A stretch of 64,000 bases of DNA from Sediminicola arcticus (lineage in GTDB: Bacteria; Bacteroidota; Bacteroidia; Flavobacteriales; Flavobacteriaceae): assembly GCF_040566695.1 (NCBI RefSeq), contig NZ_JBEXAE010000003.1, positions 248,001 to 312,000 on the forward strand, read 5' to 3'. Below, piece after piece: positions 43,002 to 51,580 of the stretch. The first letter of the stretch is position 1, and every line of letters begins with the position of its first letter. A program made the translations under genes and the position numbers. Under the pieces are notes generated by a model. That model made no database searches and was not told where the DNA came from. It saw nothing but the letters and a program-made list of their open reading frames with translations.

Positions 43002-45656
43002 ATGATTAAAGAAGAGGAAAAAAGACTCAAAGAAAACTATAGCGGCGAAAAAGATTGGTTGCAATGGGGTCCATATTTAAGTGAGCGTCAATGGGGTACC
43101 GTTAGGGAAGATTATAGTATGCATGGAGATGCATGGAATTATTTTCCGCATGACCATTCTAGATTAAGGGTGTATAGATGGGGAGAGGACGGGATTGCTG
43201 GTATTTCAGATCGCTATTGTAATCTATGCTTTGGAGTGGCACTATGGAATGGGAAAGATAATATATTAAAAGAACGTTTATTTGGACTAACAGGACCAGA
43301 AGGAAACCATGGGGAGGATGTAAAGGAACTATATTACTATTTGGATAATACCCCCACACATTCCTACATGAAGCATCTATATAAATATCCTCAGAAAGCT
43401 TTTCCTTACAAAGATTTGGTAGCCACGAATCAAATGAGAGGAAAGAAAGAATTGGAATATGAATTACTGGATACAGGAATTTTTGATAAAAACGAATATT
43501 TTGATGTATTCACCGAATACTCAAAGGCAGACCCTGATGATATCCTAATCAAAATAACAATTGCTAATAGGAGCGTTAAAAAAGCGCCTATATCTGTACT
43601 ACCTACCTTATGGATTAGGAATTATTGGAGTTTCTACCCAATGCCACAAAAACCTCTGATTAAAGCTAACGAACAGGGTAAAACATATGGTTCTGTAGAT
43701 ATTACACATCCTTATATTGGAGATTACTATTTTTATTTTGAAAAACCGGATAGGCTCTTATTCACAGAAAATGAGACTAATGATGCCAAAATTTATAATA
43801 AGCCGAACGACCACCCTTTTAAAAAAGACCTCTTCCACGATGCTGTGGTCAGTAATAATTTTAAAATACCGGAAAGCAAAAAAGAGGGTACAAAATTTTC
43901 CCCTTATTATAAACTAGACATTAAAGGCAAAAGTGAAGTTACCATACGATTGCGACTGTCCAAAAAGAAAATAGAGTCCAATCCCTTCGATGCATCATTT
44001 GAAACCAATTTTGAAGAGAAGATCACTCAAGCAGATGAGTTCTATGGAGAACTAAAAAAAACGGATGATAAAGACCTAGGAAATATTCAACGACAAGCCT
44101 TTGCTGGCATGCTCTGGACCAAACAATACTATAATTATGATGTAGAACAATGGTTAAGTGGCGATAAGTTAACTGGGGAGCCACCAAAATCAAGATGGAG
44201 CGGGCGCAACAGTACATGGAAAACTATGAGGACGCATGATATTCTTTCCATGCCAGATGCCTGGGAATATCCATGGTTCGCTGCTTGGGATCTCGCCTTC
44301 CATTGTGTGCCATTAGCACATTTAGATGCTGAATTTGCAAAAGGCCAGTTAATGCTTCTAAACAAAGAATGGTATATGGCACCAAATGGGCAAATACCTG
44401 CATACGAATGGAATTTTAGTGATGTCAATCCCCCCGTGCAAGCTTGGGCCGCCTTTCAGGTTTATCAGATAGACAAAAAGAAAACAGGAAAAGGGGATAT
44501 AGATTTTCTGAAACGCATATTCAATAAACTAGCCCTAAACTTTACATGGTGGGTCAATCAACAGGATAAAAATGAACATAACGTTTTTCAAGGGGGGTTT
44601 TTAGGTCTTGATAATATTGGGGTCTTTGATAGAAGTCACGGCATTCCTGGTGGGGGATATTTGGAGCAGGTAGATGGTACCGCATGGATGGCATTGTATT
44701 GCCTGAACATGTTAGAAATCTCTTTGGAGATATCTCTGGAGGATAAATCCTTTGAGGATATGGCCACGAAGTATTTGGGCCATTTTGTTTTTATCGCTGA
44801 GGCTTTGAACAACTTAAACAATGATACGGTTGGTAACTGGGATGAGAATGAAGGATTCTTTTACGACCGACTAGTAAAGCCTACAGGGGAACATGTCCCC
44901 GTTAAAATTAGATCTATCGTAGGACTGCTATCTCTTGCAGCAGTGTTAGTGATCCCTGAAGATACTTTGGACAAACTTCCTACTTTTAAGAGAAGTTTAG
45001 AGTGGTTCAGAAATTATCGCATGTACAAGTCTAAATATCGTGTTATCCAAAGTAGTACCAAAAATGGTGTACTACTGTCATTAGTATCTCAGGACCGATT
45101 AAAAGTACTAATGAAGGCTCTCTTGGATGAAAAAGAATTCTTAAGCGATTATGGCATACGTGCATTGTCCAAAATACATGAACAAAATACCTATACCCTA
45201 ACCATAGACGGTGTACCATACTCCATAGACTACGAACCAGCAGAATCCACAGTTTCTCTTTTTGGTGGTAATAGCAATTGGAGAGGTCCTATATGGTTTC
45301 CCATTAATTATATGTTCATTGAATCCTTGCTGGAATATCATACTTTTTATGGAGGAGATATGCAGATGGAATACCCAACAGGAAGTAATAAGAATAAAAA
45401 TTTGAAGGAGTTAGCAGAAGAATTGGGCAAAAGATTGGTGTCTATCTTTCAAAAAGATAAAAACGGTAATCGTCCGGTAAATGCCCTACACAAATCGTAT
45501 TATCAACATCCTAAATTTGAAGATCTTGTTTTGTTCTACGAATATTTTCATGGAGACAATGGCCGTGGGGTAGGGGCTTGCCACCAAACAGGTTGGACAG
45601 GTCTTGTAGCAAATTTAATCTATGAGTTTTGTGATAATACCGAATGTAATAAATAA
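43002..45656 (+). CDS. MGH1-like glycoside hydrolase (GH63 clan)
   Basis: 884-residue cytoplasmic-looking (no signal peptide) alpha-glucosidase-type protein with a C-terminal (alpha/alpha)6 barrel. Strong stretches: LQWGPYLSERQWGTVREDYS, AWDLAFHCVPLAHLDAEFAKGQLMLL, PAYEWNFSDVNPPVQAWA, SNWRGPIWFPINYMFIESL and HQTGWTGLVANLI near the C terminus. These are features of the MGH1-like/GH63 group. The substrate is unknown: mannosylglycerate- or alpha-glucoside-type are the family possibilities. The next gene is a trehalase; a terminator lies between. Confidence 0.85.
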   Translation: MIKEEEKRLKENYSGEKDWLQWGPYLSERQWGTVREDYSMHGDAWNYFPHDHSRLRVYRWGEDGIAGISDRYCNLCFGVALWNGKDNILKERLFGLTGPEGNHGEDVKELYYYLDNTPTHSYMKHLYKYPQKAFPYKDLVATNQMRGKKELEYELLDTGIFDKNEYFDVFTEYSKADPDDILIKITIANRSVKKAPISVLPTLWIRNYWSFYPMPQKPLIKANEQGKTYGSVDITHPYIGDYYFYFEKPDRLLFTENETNDAKIYNKPNDHPFKKDLFHDAVVSNNFKIPESKKEGTKFSPYYKLDIKGKSEVTIRLRLSKKKIESNPFDASFETNFEEKITQADEFYGELKKTDDKDLGNIQRQAFAGMLWTKQYYNYDVEQWLSGDKLTGEPPKSRWSGRNSTWKTMRTHDILSMPDAWEYPWFAAWDLAFHCVPLAHLDAEFAKGQLMLLNKEWYMAPNGQIPAYEWNFSDVNPPVQAWAAFQVYQIDKKKTGKGDIDFLKRIFNKLALNFTWWVNQQDKNEHNVFQGGFLGLDNIGVFDRSHGIPGGGYLEQVDGTAWMALYCLNMLEISLEISLEDKSFEDMATKYLGHFVFIAEALNNLNNDTVGNWDENEGFFYDRLVKPTGEHVPVKIRSIVGLLSLAAVLVIPEDTLDKLPTFKRSLEWFRNYRMYKSKYRVIQSSTKNGVLLSLVSQDRLKVLMKALLDEKEFLSDYGIRALSKIHEQNTYTLTIDGVPYSIDYEPAESTVSLFGGNSNWRGPIWFPINYMFIESLLEYHTFYGGDMQMEYPTGSNKNKNLKELAEELGKRLVSIFQKDKNGNRPVNALHKSYYQHPKFEDLVLFYEYFHGDNGRGVGACHQTGWTGLVANLIYEFCDNTECNK

Positions 45657-45709
45657 GAGTACTTAAGCTTAGAAATAAAAGGTATCTGCCGTTTAACGAT
45701 AATGATTAC

Positions 45710-45737
45710 GTCCAAGGAGAACTTCTTGGACTTTTTT
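45710..45737 (+). terminator. Terminator after the MGH1-like gene
   Basis: GTCCAAG, 8-nt loop, CTTGGAC, then TTTTTT. A 7-bp GC-mixed stem with T-tract, 53 bp past the stop. Confidence 0.8.
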
Positions 45738-45765
45738 GTTAGTCTTCTCTTGCAATAAAATACAC

Positions 45766-45773
45766 TATTTTTG
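45766..45773 (+). promoter_or_regulatory. Candidate -7 box of the trehalase gene
   Basis: TATTTTTG, a full TAnnTTTG match, 15 nt before the chosen ATG at 45789. TTGs upstream are at spacers of 13 and 27 nt, so the -33 is not clear. Confidence 0.4.
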
Positions 45774-45788
45774 AGTAAAACTAAACCT

Positions 45789-47366
45789 ATGAAGATTTTA
45801 AAGTGGGGTTATATACTCATCCTATTTCTTTCCTTTTCCTGTAAAACTGAGGCACCAAAAGAAACCAAAGTTGATTTTTATGAAAGCCAATTATTCAAGG
45901 ATGTACAACTAAATAGCATTTTCAAGGATTCAAAAACTTTTGTGGACTTGGTCCCTGACCGTTCTTACCAAGAATTGATTACACTTTATGGGCAAGAAAA
46001 AAATAGACCAGATTTTGAGTTAAACACTTTTGTAAATTCTCATTTCTCTGATCAATTTACTAGTAATACACGTTTTGAAACGGATACTACTAAAAATATG
46101 TACCAACATATAAGCAATATTTGGGGAATGCTCACAAGAAGCCCTGATAAGGCTATGATACATTCTTCAAGAATACCACTTCCCAAGGAATATGTGGTTC
46201 CAGGAGGGCGATTCCGAGAAATTTATTATTGGGACAGTTATTTTACCATTGAGGGTCTCCTTATCGATAAAAAAGATGCTTTGGCCACAAACATGGTGGA
46301 TAATTTCAGCCACCTTATTGATACTTTAGGCTTTATTCCAAATGGAACTAGAAATTATTACCTCTCTAGGTCACAGCCTCCGTTTTATACCTTAATGGTC
46401 ACTTCTTTGACGAAAGGGGAGGATCAGAAATTTTTGGAGTATCTCCCGTATATTGAAAAAGAATATAATTTTTGGATGGATGGCGAGTCCGATTTGGAAG
46501 TAGGAGAATTTATAAAGCATGTAGTAAAAACAACCAATGGAACAGTATTGAATAGATATTGGGACAATAGGGATACTCCTAGACAAGAATCGTATAAGGA
46601 AGATGTTCATTTGGCAGCTCAATTTACTACGGAAATCGAAAAAAAGAATTTATATGTAAATTTAAGAGCAGGGGCAGAATCTGGTTGGGACTTTAGTACA
46701 AGGTGGTACGGTACACCTGGTGATTTTGGCACCATTACTACAACCACTATTGCTCCCATAGATTTAAACTGTCTATTATATTTCATGGAAACCCAATTGG
46801 CACGAGGTTACCAGTTAAAGGGAGGATCGGAAACGGAACAAACCTATAAAAGGAAGGCAGAACAGAGAAGCAAAGCCATACAGGAATTATTTTGGAGCAA
46901 AGAAACCTCTTTTTTTATGGATTTGAATATGCCTCAGGCAATGGTTAGAAATCAAATGACATTGGCTGGTACTTTTCCACTGTTTTTCAACCTCGCAACT
47001 CAAGAGCAGGCGCTAGAAGTAAAAGAACATTTAATGAAAGATTTCTTGAAGGATGGTGGGCTATTGACCACTTTAGAAAATAGTGGTCAACAATGGGACG
47101 CCCCTAATGGATGGGCACCATTGCAATGGATCGCTGTAAACGGGTTATTGAATTACGGTTTTGATAAAGAAGCAAAGGAAATTATGGTCCGATGGTTGAG
47201 ACTGAATGAAAAAGTATATGCCAATACCGGCAAGATGATGGAAAAATACAATGTAGAAGATGTTTCCCTTTTATCTGGAGGTGGCGAGTACGATCTGCAG
47301 GATGGTTTTGGATGGACCAATGGAGTTGCATTAGGATTTAGGCAACTATTAAATGAAATGGAATAA
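45789..47366 (+). CDS. treA: Trehalase (GH37), lipoprotein
   Basis: Hydrolyses trehalose into two glucoses. An in-frame TTG occurs at 45771, but the ATG at 45789 opens a lipoprotein signal (MKILKWGYILILFLSFSC, lipid Cys18). Trehalase signature 1 is PGGRFREIYYWDSY (138-151) and signature 2 is QQWDAPNGWAPLQW; the catalytic acid Asp is in ESGWDFSTRW, and GEYDLQDGFGWTNGV forms the end of the barrel. Length (525) matches periplasmic/anchored trehalases. The preceding MGH1-like gene has its own terminator. Confidence 0.93.
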   Translation: MKILKWGYILILFLSFSCKTEAPKETKVDFYESQLFKDVQLNSIFKDSKTFVDLVPDRSYQELITLYGQEKNRPDFELNTFVNSHFSDQFTSNTRFETDTTKNMYQHISNIWGMLTRSPDKAMIHSSRIPLPKEYVVPGGRFREIYYWDSYFTIEGLLIDKKDALATNMVDNFSHLIDTLGFIPNGTRNYYLSRSQPPFYTLMVTSLTKGEDQKFLEYLPYIEKEYNFWMDGESDLEVGEFIKHVVKTTNGTVLNRYWDNRDTPRQESYKEDVHLAAQFTTEIEKKNLYVNLRAGAESGWDFSTRWYGTPGDFGTITTTTIAPIDLNCLLYFMETQLARGYQLKGGSETEQTYKRKAEQRSKAIQELFWSKETSFFMDLNMPQAMVRNQMTLAGTFPLFFNLATQEQALEVKEHLMKDFLKDGGLLTTLENSGQQWDAPNGWAPLQWIAVNGLLNYGFDKEAKEIMVRWLRLNEKVYANTGKMMEKYNVEDVSLLSGGGEYDLQDGFGWTNGVALGFRQLLNEME

Positions 47367-47395
47367 GGCAGTCCAATTTCCAATTTAAAACAAAA

Positions 47396-47423
47396 AAAAG
47401 GCCATCAGTAACGATGGCCTTTT
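47396..47423. terminator. Bidirectional terminator between trehalase and OmpA-family gene
   Basis: AAAAGGCCATC, loop AGTAAC, GATGGCCTTTT: a perfect 11-bp stem between two convergent genes, T-tract in both directions. Confidence 0.92.
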
Positions 47424-47448
47424 AATGTGTTATATGTTCAATGCTAAC

Positions 47449-48282
47449 CTACTCTTTAGAGGCCATTAAGGAAAAGAACTTATCTATGTTTGGTAAGATC
47501 ACGATACGTGTTCTTCTATTTTTAGCCCTATCGTCTTTGGTATCATTAGAGACCAATGGCTGATAGCTACTTCTTCCCGAAGCAATTAACTTTTCAGGAG
47601 CTACATTGTAATCGTTTTGCAGTTTTCTTACTACTGAGGTTGCACGCATAACACTTAAATCCCAGTTATCGGCCAATTTAGGTGTGTTGATGGTTCTGGC
47701 ATCGGTATGTCCTTCTACCATTACCTCAATGCTAGGTTCAGAATTGATGATGTTAGCCAATTTTTGCAAAATATCATTTGCTTTGTTACTTATATTATAA
47801 CTAGCTGTATTAAACAATAATTTGTCCGAAATTGAGATCATAACCAAAGTTTCATCAATATCGATGGCGATATCCTCATCCTCATTTAAGGAACTGGTAT
47901 CTAACGATTTTTGAAGGTTGTAGGACAAGGCCAAATTCATGGAATCTTTAAGGGTCTTGGCTTCACTTAATTTTCCCGGTGCAACATTTTTCAATGTCTT
48001 ACGTATTTGTTTTTTAACATCATTGGAAATTACTGCTACTCCATCAACAGTTACGAATTTAGCATCATTTTCCTCTGCCAATTCATTGATCTTGGAGTTG
48101 TAATCTGCTACCCTTGTTTCAATTTTAGCAAATTTAGCTTCAAGTTCTTCCTTTTCTACAGCAGTTTTGGTCAACTGACTTTTTGTTTGTCCATATTCCT
48201 GCTCCAATTGAACATATTTCTTTTTAGAAACACAAGAAGCAAGTAGTACTACCGTTAATAAACTAATTGAAATTTTTTTCAT
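47449..48282 (-). CDS. OmpA-family lipoprotein with coiled coil
   Basis: 277-residue outer-membrane lipoprotein. Signal MKKISISLLTVVLLASC (lipid Cys17). Residues ~25-75 form a coiled coil (QLEQEYGQTKSQLTKTAVEKEELEAKFAKIE). The C-terminal ~130 residues are an OmpA-like peptidoglycan-binding domain: LLFNTASYNISNKANDIL, VEGHTDARTIN, WDLSVMRATSVVRKL, LIASGRSSYQPL and DRAKNRRTRIVIL. It likely tethers the outer membrane to peptidoglycan. It is transcribed alone. Confidence 0.92.
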   Translation of the reverse strand: MKKISISLLTVVLLASCVSKKKYVQLEQEYGQTKSQLTKTAVEKEELEAKFAKIETRVADYNSKINELAEENDAKFVTVDGVAVISNDVKKQIRKTLKNVAPGKLSEAKTLKDSMNLALSYNLQKSLDTSSLNEDEDIAIDIDETLVMISISDKLLFNTASYNISNKANDILQKLANIINSEPSIEVMVEGHTDARTINTPKLADNWDLSVMRATSVVRKLQNDYNVAPEKLIASGRSSYQPLVSNDTKDDRAKNRRTRIVILPNIDKFFSLMASKE

Positions 48283-48465
48283 GATAAATATTTAATGTTC
48301 TAATATTAGATACGGGCGTAATGAAGAATTAGACTATTTAATGTTTATTTTTACACGCTCAAATAGAGGATGTAACGGGTTGTATAGTGGATTTTGAAAA
48401 CCAAATATTAAAGGACAAATAACGTATAACAAAGTATTTAACAACTAAATATTGAAGACTTATTA

Positions 48466-49734
48466 ATGAATAAAAAGGACCCATATGCAGCCTTGCGTTT
48501 TAAGGAATTTAATATTTTTTTATTGGTGCGTTTTGCGATGGTTTTTGCGTGGTCCATGCAATTTGTGGTCATAGAATGGGAAGTATACAGTATTACGAAA
48601 AATCCATTATCCTTGGGAATTATTGGATTGATGGAAGTGATTCCTGCAGTGGGTATGGCTTTATTTGCGGGACATATAGTAGATCAGTCCGAAAAAAGGA
48701 ATCTACTGATAAAGTGTCTCCTTGGATTTTCTGTGATAAGTTTTGGGCTGTTTTTATTGACCTGGCCAAGAATAGTGGGAGATTGGTCCACCAACCTTAT
48801 CCTATATTCCATTTATTTTTTGGTATTCTTAGGCGGATTTGTAAGAGCGTTTATGGGGCCTACCGTTTTCTCTCTCTTTTCCTTAGTGGTTCCTAAAAAA
48901 ATATACCCGAATGCCGCTACTTGGAGTAGTTCGGTTTGGCAAATGGCCTCAGTTTTAGGGCCTGCTTTAGCTGGTTTTTCTATAACTTGGATTGGGGTTC
49001 ATTGGTCTATGTGTCTTATAGTGGTCTTTTCTGCCCTTGCGTTACTCTTTCTGTATCAAATACCTCAAAAACCAATTTTGAATCCGAAAATAGGAGAATC
49101 GGTTATGACCAGTTTAAAGGAAGGGGTTACTTATGTTTTGAAGACCAAGGCTATTTTTGGAGCTATTACGTTAGATATGATTGCGGTACTCTTTGGAGGG
49201 GCTATAGCGCTATTGCCTATTTATGCACAGGACATATTAAAAGTAGGGTCAGAGGGATTTGGCGTTCTCCGTGCGGCGCCTGCGGTGGGTGCTTTTATAA
49301 TTATGTTCGCTTCGGCCTATTTCCCGTTACATAAAAGGGCAGGAATGAAATTATTGGTTGCTATCTTTGGATTTGGTATATCTATCATCATTTTTGGACT
49401 GTCTCAAACTTTTTGGGTATCCGTCCTAGCCCTTTTCTTTAGTGGTGTTACTGACGGGATTTCCATGATTATCAGACAAACCATTCTGCAATTAAAAACA
49501 CCGGACCATATGCGAGGGCGTGTATCATCTGTAAATTCAATGTTCGTTGGCTCTTCAAATGAGTTGGGAGCTTTTGAGAGCGGCCTAACCGCCAAATTAA
49601 TGGGAACGGTTACCGCTGTTGTCTTTGGAGGCACCATGACCTTGTTGACAGTTCTCGGATTTGGATTTTTTTCACCTACCTTCCGAAAATTAGACCTGAA
49701 GGATGATTTGGACAAAAATGAATTGGAAGAGTAG
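48466..49734 (+). CDS. MFS transporter (MFS_3/enterobactin-exporter-like)
   Basis: 422-residue inner-membrane protein with about 12 hydrophobic helices. Start: MNKKDPYAALRFKEFNIFLLVRFAMVFAWSMQFVVIEWEVY. The MFS loop 2-3 motif is AGHIVDQSEKRNLL. PTVFSLFSLVVPKKIYPNAATWSSSVWQMASVLGPALAGF is typical of the MFS_3 group. The C-terminal TPDHMRGRVSSVNSMFVGSSNELGAFESGLTAKLMG fits too. Substrate unknown; the family exports siderophores and drugs. It is divergent from the OmpA-family gene. Confidence 0.9.
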   Translation: MNKKDPYAALRFKEFNIFLLVRFAMVFAWSMQFVVIEWEVYSITKNPLSLGIIGLMEVIPAVGMALFAGHIVDQSEKRNLLIKCLLGFSVISFGLFLLTWPRIVGDWSTNLILYSIYFLVFLGGFVRAFMGPTVFSLFSLVVPKKIYPNAATWSSSVWQMASVLGPALAGFSITWIGVHWSMCLIVVFSALALLFLYQIPQKPILNPKIGESVMTSLKEGVTYVLKTKAIFGAITLDMIAVLFGGAIALLPIYAQDILKVGSEGFGVLRAAPAVGAFIIMFASAYFPLHKRAGMKLLVAIFGFGISIIIFGLSQTFWVSVLALFFSGVTDGISMIIRQTILQLKTPDHMRGRVSSVNSMFVGSSNELGAFESGLTAKLMGTVTAVVFGGTMTLLTVLGFGFFSPTFRKLDLKDDLDKNELEE

Positions 49735-49844
49735 GCTTTGTTCATGGAATAAAATTATACGAAAAAATTAAGATTTTTTTAACGAAATCCTCGAGATATC
49801 CGAACCAATTGTCCAAAGAGTTTTATAATATCAAAATGTAGTGT

Positions 49845-49852
49845 TATCTTTG
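49845..49852 (+). promoter_or_regulatory. Candidate -7 box of the cold-shock gene, with a ~190-nt leader
   Basis: TATCTTTG, a full TAnnTTTG match, 188 nt upstream of the ATG at 50041. No TTG at -33 distance. If used, the transcript has an unusually long leader for this window. Confidence 0.35.
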
Positions 49853-50040
49853 TACTCATTTCTATGTACAATAAGAAAAATTAGCTGCATTTCTTCGATT
49901 AAAACCACTGAACTGGGTATTCGGTATATCAATCTCAAAAATTGTTATTTTCCATGCCTTCTTTTAGTATTTTCTCATGAAAAGTTGTATATTAAAGTTA
50001 AAATTAAATCATTAACAGTATAAATTAATAGTAAAAGCGA
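49853..50040 (+). promoter_or_regulatory. Long 5' leader of the cold-shock protein gene (non-coding)
   Basis: About 188 nt of AT-rich DNA before the cold-shock gene. It contains the less AT-rich core CCACTGAACTGGGTATTCGG. Long leaders regulate translation at low temperature in csp genes of other bacteria; here that is inference. The 60-codon frame starting with GTG at 49841 overlaps the -7 box and has no support. Confidence 0.4.
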
Positions 50041-50493
50041 ATGGCGAGAGCACAGGAAACCTTTAATAAAAAAGAAAAAGAGAAAAAGCGTTTGAAAAAA
50101 CGTGAGGAAAAAATGAAGAAGAAAGAAGTACGTAAGGCAAACTCAAAAGGAGGAGACTTTGAGAATATGATTGCTTACGTGGATGAAAATGGACATCTTA
50201 CAGATACCCCACCAGATCCATCTAAAAAGGTCAAAGTTGATGCGGAAAGTATCGTAATTGGAATTCCAAGGAAAGAGGATTACGAAGAAGAAGAAGTTGC
50301 GGACAAAACTGGTAAGGTATCTTACTTTGATACTTCCAAAGGTTTTGGATTCATCATAGACAGTGTCTCCCAAGAAAAATATTTTGTCCATATCAGTGGA
50401 CTCATAGACGAAGTTTTAGAGAACGATAAAGTTACTTTTGAATTAGAAAAGGGACTTAAAGGGATGAATGCCGTTCGCGTCAAAAAAATCTAG
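50041..50493 (+). CDS. Cold-shock-domain protein with basic N-terminal extension
   Basis: 150-residue nucleic-acid-binding protein. The C-terminal ~65 residues are a cold-shock domain: GKVSYFDTSKGFGFIIDS (RNP1 SKGFGFI) and KYFVHISGLID (RNP2 YFVHI). The N-terminal ~50 residues are a Lys/Glu-rich helix (NKKEKEKKRLKKREEKMKKKEV) typical of the flavobacterial form. It likely binds mRNA as a chaperone. Preceded by a long leader and followed by a long hairpin at 50517. Confidence 0.9.
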   Translation: MARAQETFNKKEKEKKRLKKREEKMKKKEVRKANSKGGDFENMIAYVDENGHLTDTPPDPSKKVKVDAESIVIGIPRKEDYEEEEVADKTGKVSYFDTSKGFGFIIDSVSQEKYFVHISGLIDEVLENDKVTFELEKGLKGMNAVRVKKI

Positions 50494-50516
50494 TATTAAA
50501 CAACATTTTTATATTT

Positions 50517-50557
50517 TTTAGCACAGTACTTCTATACCTTTTAAGTATTGTGCTAAA
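50517..50557. repeat. 15-bp-stem hairpin after the cold-shock gene
   Basis: TTTAGCACAGTACTT (50517-50531), 11-nt loop, AAGTATTGTGCTAAA (50543-50557), one G-T pair. It lacks a T-tract after the plus-strand arm but has one before it, so on the minus strand it resembles a terminator. On the plus strand it could stabilise the 3' end. Confidence 0.7.
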
Positions 50558-50705
50558 ACTTACCATTTAGATCGCCTCTAACATCAAATAGATATATTAT
50601 CGATTTTTCGTTATGCGTTAAATTTCCTATAAATAACTTTATAGGGCATTGAAGTGCATTTGTTTATTTATACTTTCATACAACAAACGGAAATCCAAAA
50701 AAACC

Positions 50706-51380
50706 ATGCCAATACACTCCAAACCAAGGTTACTCATCTTTGATGTAAATGAAACCCTATTGGATTTAAAACCTATGAAAGTGGCTATTAATAATGCTTT
50801 GGGTAATGAACTTGCTTTTGATAGTTGGTTCTCTTCTCTCTTACACTACTCTTTGGTGGAATCTATAAGCGGAAAGTATCAAGATTTTGGAAAAATTGGA
50901 GCAGCAACTCTTAAAATGACAGCAGAAAAATTTGACAAACAAATTTCTGAAAGTAAAATAAAAGATATTCTCAGTTTGATAAAAAAATTACCACCTCATC
51001 CCGATGTACTGCAAGGTCTTAATCTTCTTAAAAATAGCGGAATAAAAATGGTAGCCTTGACTAATGGCAACATGGAGGTTGTAAAAGCCCAATTAAAATA
51101 TGCAGAGATAGACCATTTTTTTGATGAACTATTTAGTGTAGAAAGTGTAAAACAGTTTAAACCACATCCCACGACCTATGCTCACGTTTTAAAGGAAATG
51201 AAAGCTTCACCAATTTACACTATGATGGTAGCTGCACACGGATGGGACATTCTTGGAGCGCAAAGAGCTGGATTGATGACGGGATTTGTATCCAGGCCAG
51301 GTAAATTTCCATATCCCTTAGCAGAAGAAGCAGATATTATAGGAAGTAACATCCTATCAATAGCTCAGACTTTGGTTTAG
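50706..51380 (+). CDS. Haloacid dehalogenase type II (HAD superfamily)
   Basis: 224-residue HAD hydrolase. The frame is open from a TTG at 50649, but the ATG at 50706 (MPIHSKPRLLIFDVNETLLDL) puts the nucleophile D13 at its normal depth, so I choose it. Motifs: LLIFDVNETLLDL (motif I), ALTNGN (motif II Thr), KFKPHP-like QFKPHPTTY with Lys, and MMVAAHGWDILGAQRAGL (motif III/IV, aspartate of type II haloacid dehalogenases). Substrate: likely 2-haloacids or an unrelated phosphoester. Confidence 0.88.
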   Translation: MPIHSKPRLLIFDVNETLLDLKPMKVAINNALGNELAFDSWFSSLLHYSLVESISGKYQDFGKIGAATLKMTAEKFDKQISESKIKDILSLIKKLPPHPDVLQGLNLLKNSGIKMVALTNGNMEVVKAQLKYAEIDHFFDELFSVESVKQFKPHPTTYAHVLKEMKASPIYTMMVAAHGWDILGAQRAGLMTGFVSRPGKFPYPLAEEADIIGSNILSIAQTLV

Positions 51381-51529
51381 TGCAAAGGAGCACTATACAA
51401 TAATGCTGAATCTGTTACATGAACTCTTTATTTAATACGTAACTCTCCAAAAGTATTCTCGTTGTGCACTTCATATTGGAGGTTCAATCGCCTTTTCTAA
51501 AAACTTTAAGATAATTTAGGACTTAACAT

Positions 51530-51561
51530 TTGACATAGAGCCTATAAAGGCCGTACTTTTA
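51530..51561 (+). promoter_or_regulatory. Candidate promoter of the helicase at 51581
   Basis: TTG at 51530-51532 (in TTTGACA), 21-nt spacer, TACTTTTA at 51554-51561 (last base of TAnnTTTG differs). The ATG is 19 nt downstream. One of the two best -33/-7 pairs in the window. Confidence 0.55.
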
Positions 51562-51580
51562 CATGCTCTAAAGCATATAC

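Noticed and set aside
49841..50023. 60-codon frame in the cold-shock leader
   Set aside because: Its GTG start overlaps the -7 box, its composition is not protein-like, and it has no recognisable similarity; it is more likely untranslated leader.
51379..51396. TAGTGC-AAAGGA-GCACTA hairpin at the HAD gene stop
   Set aside because: Only 6 bp and no T-tract.
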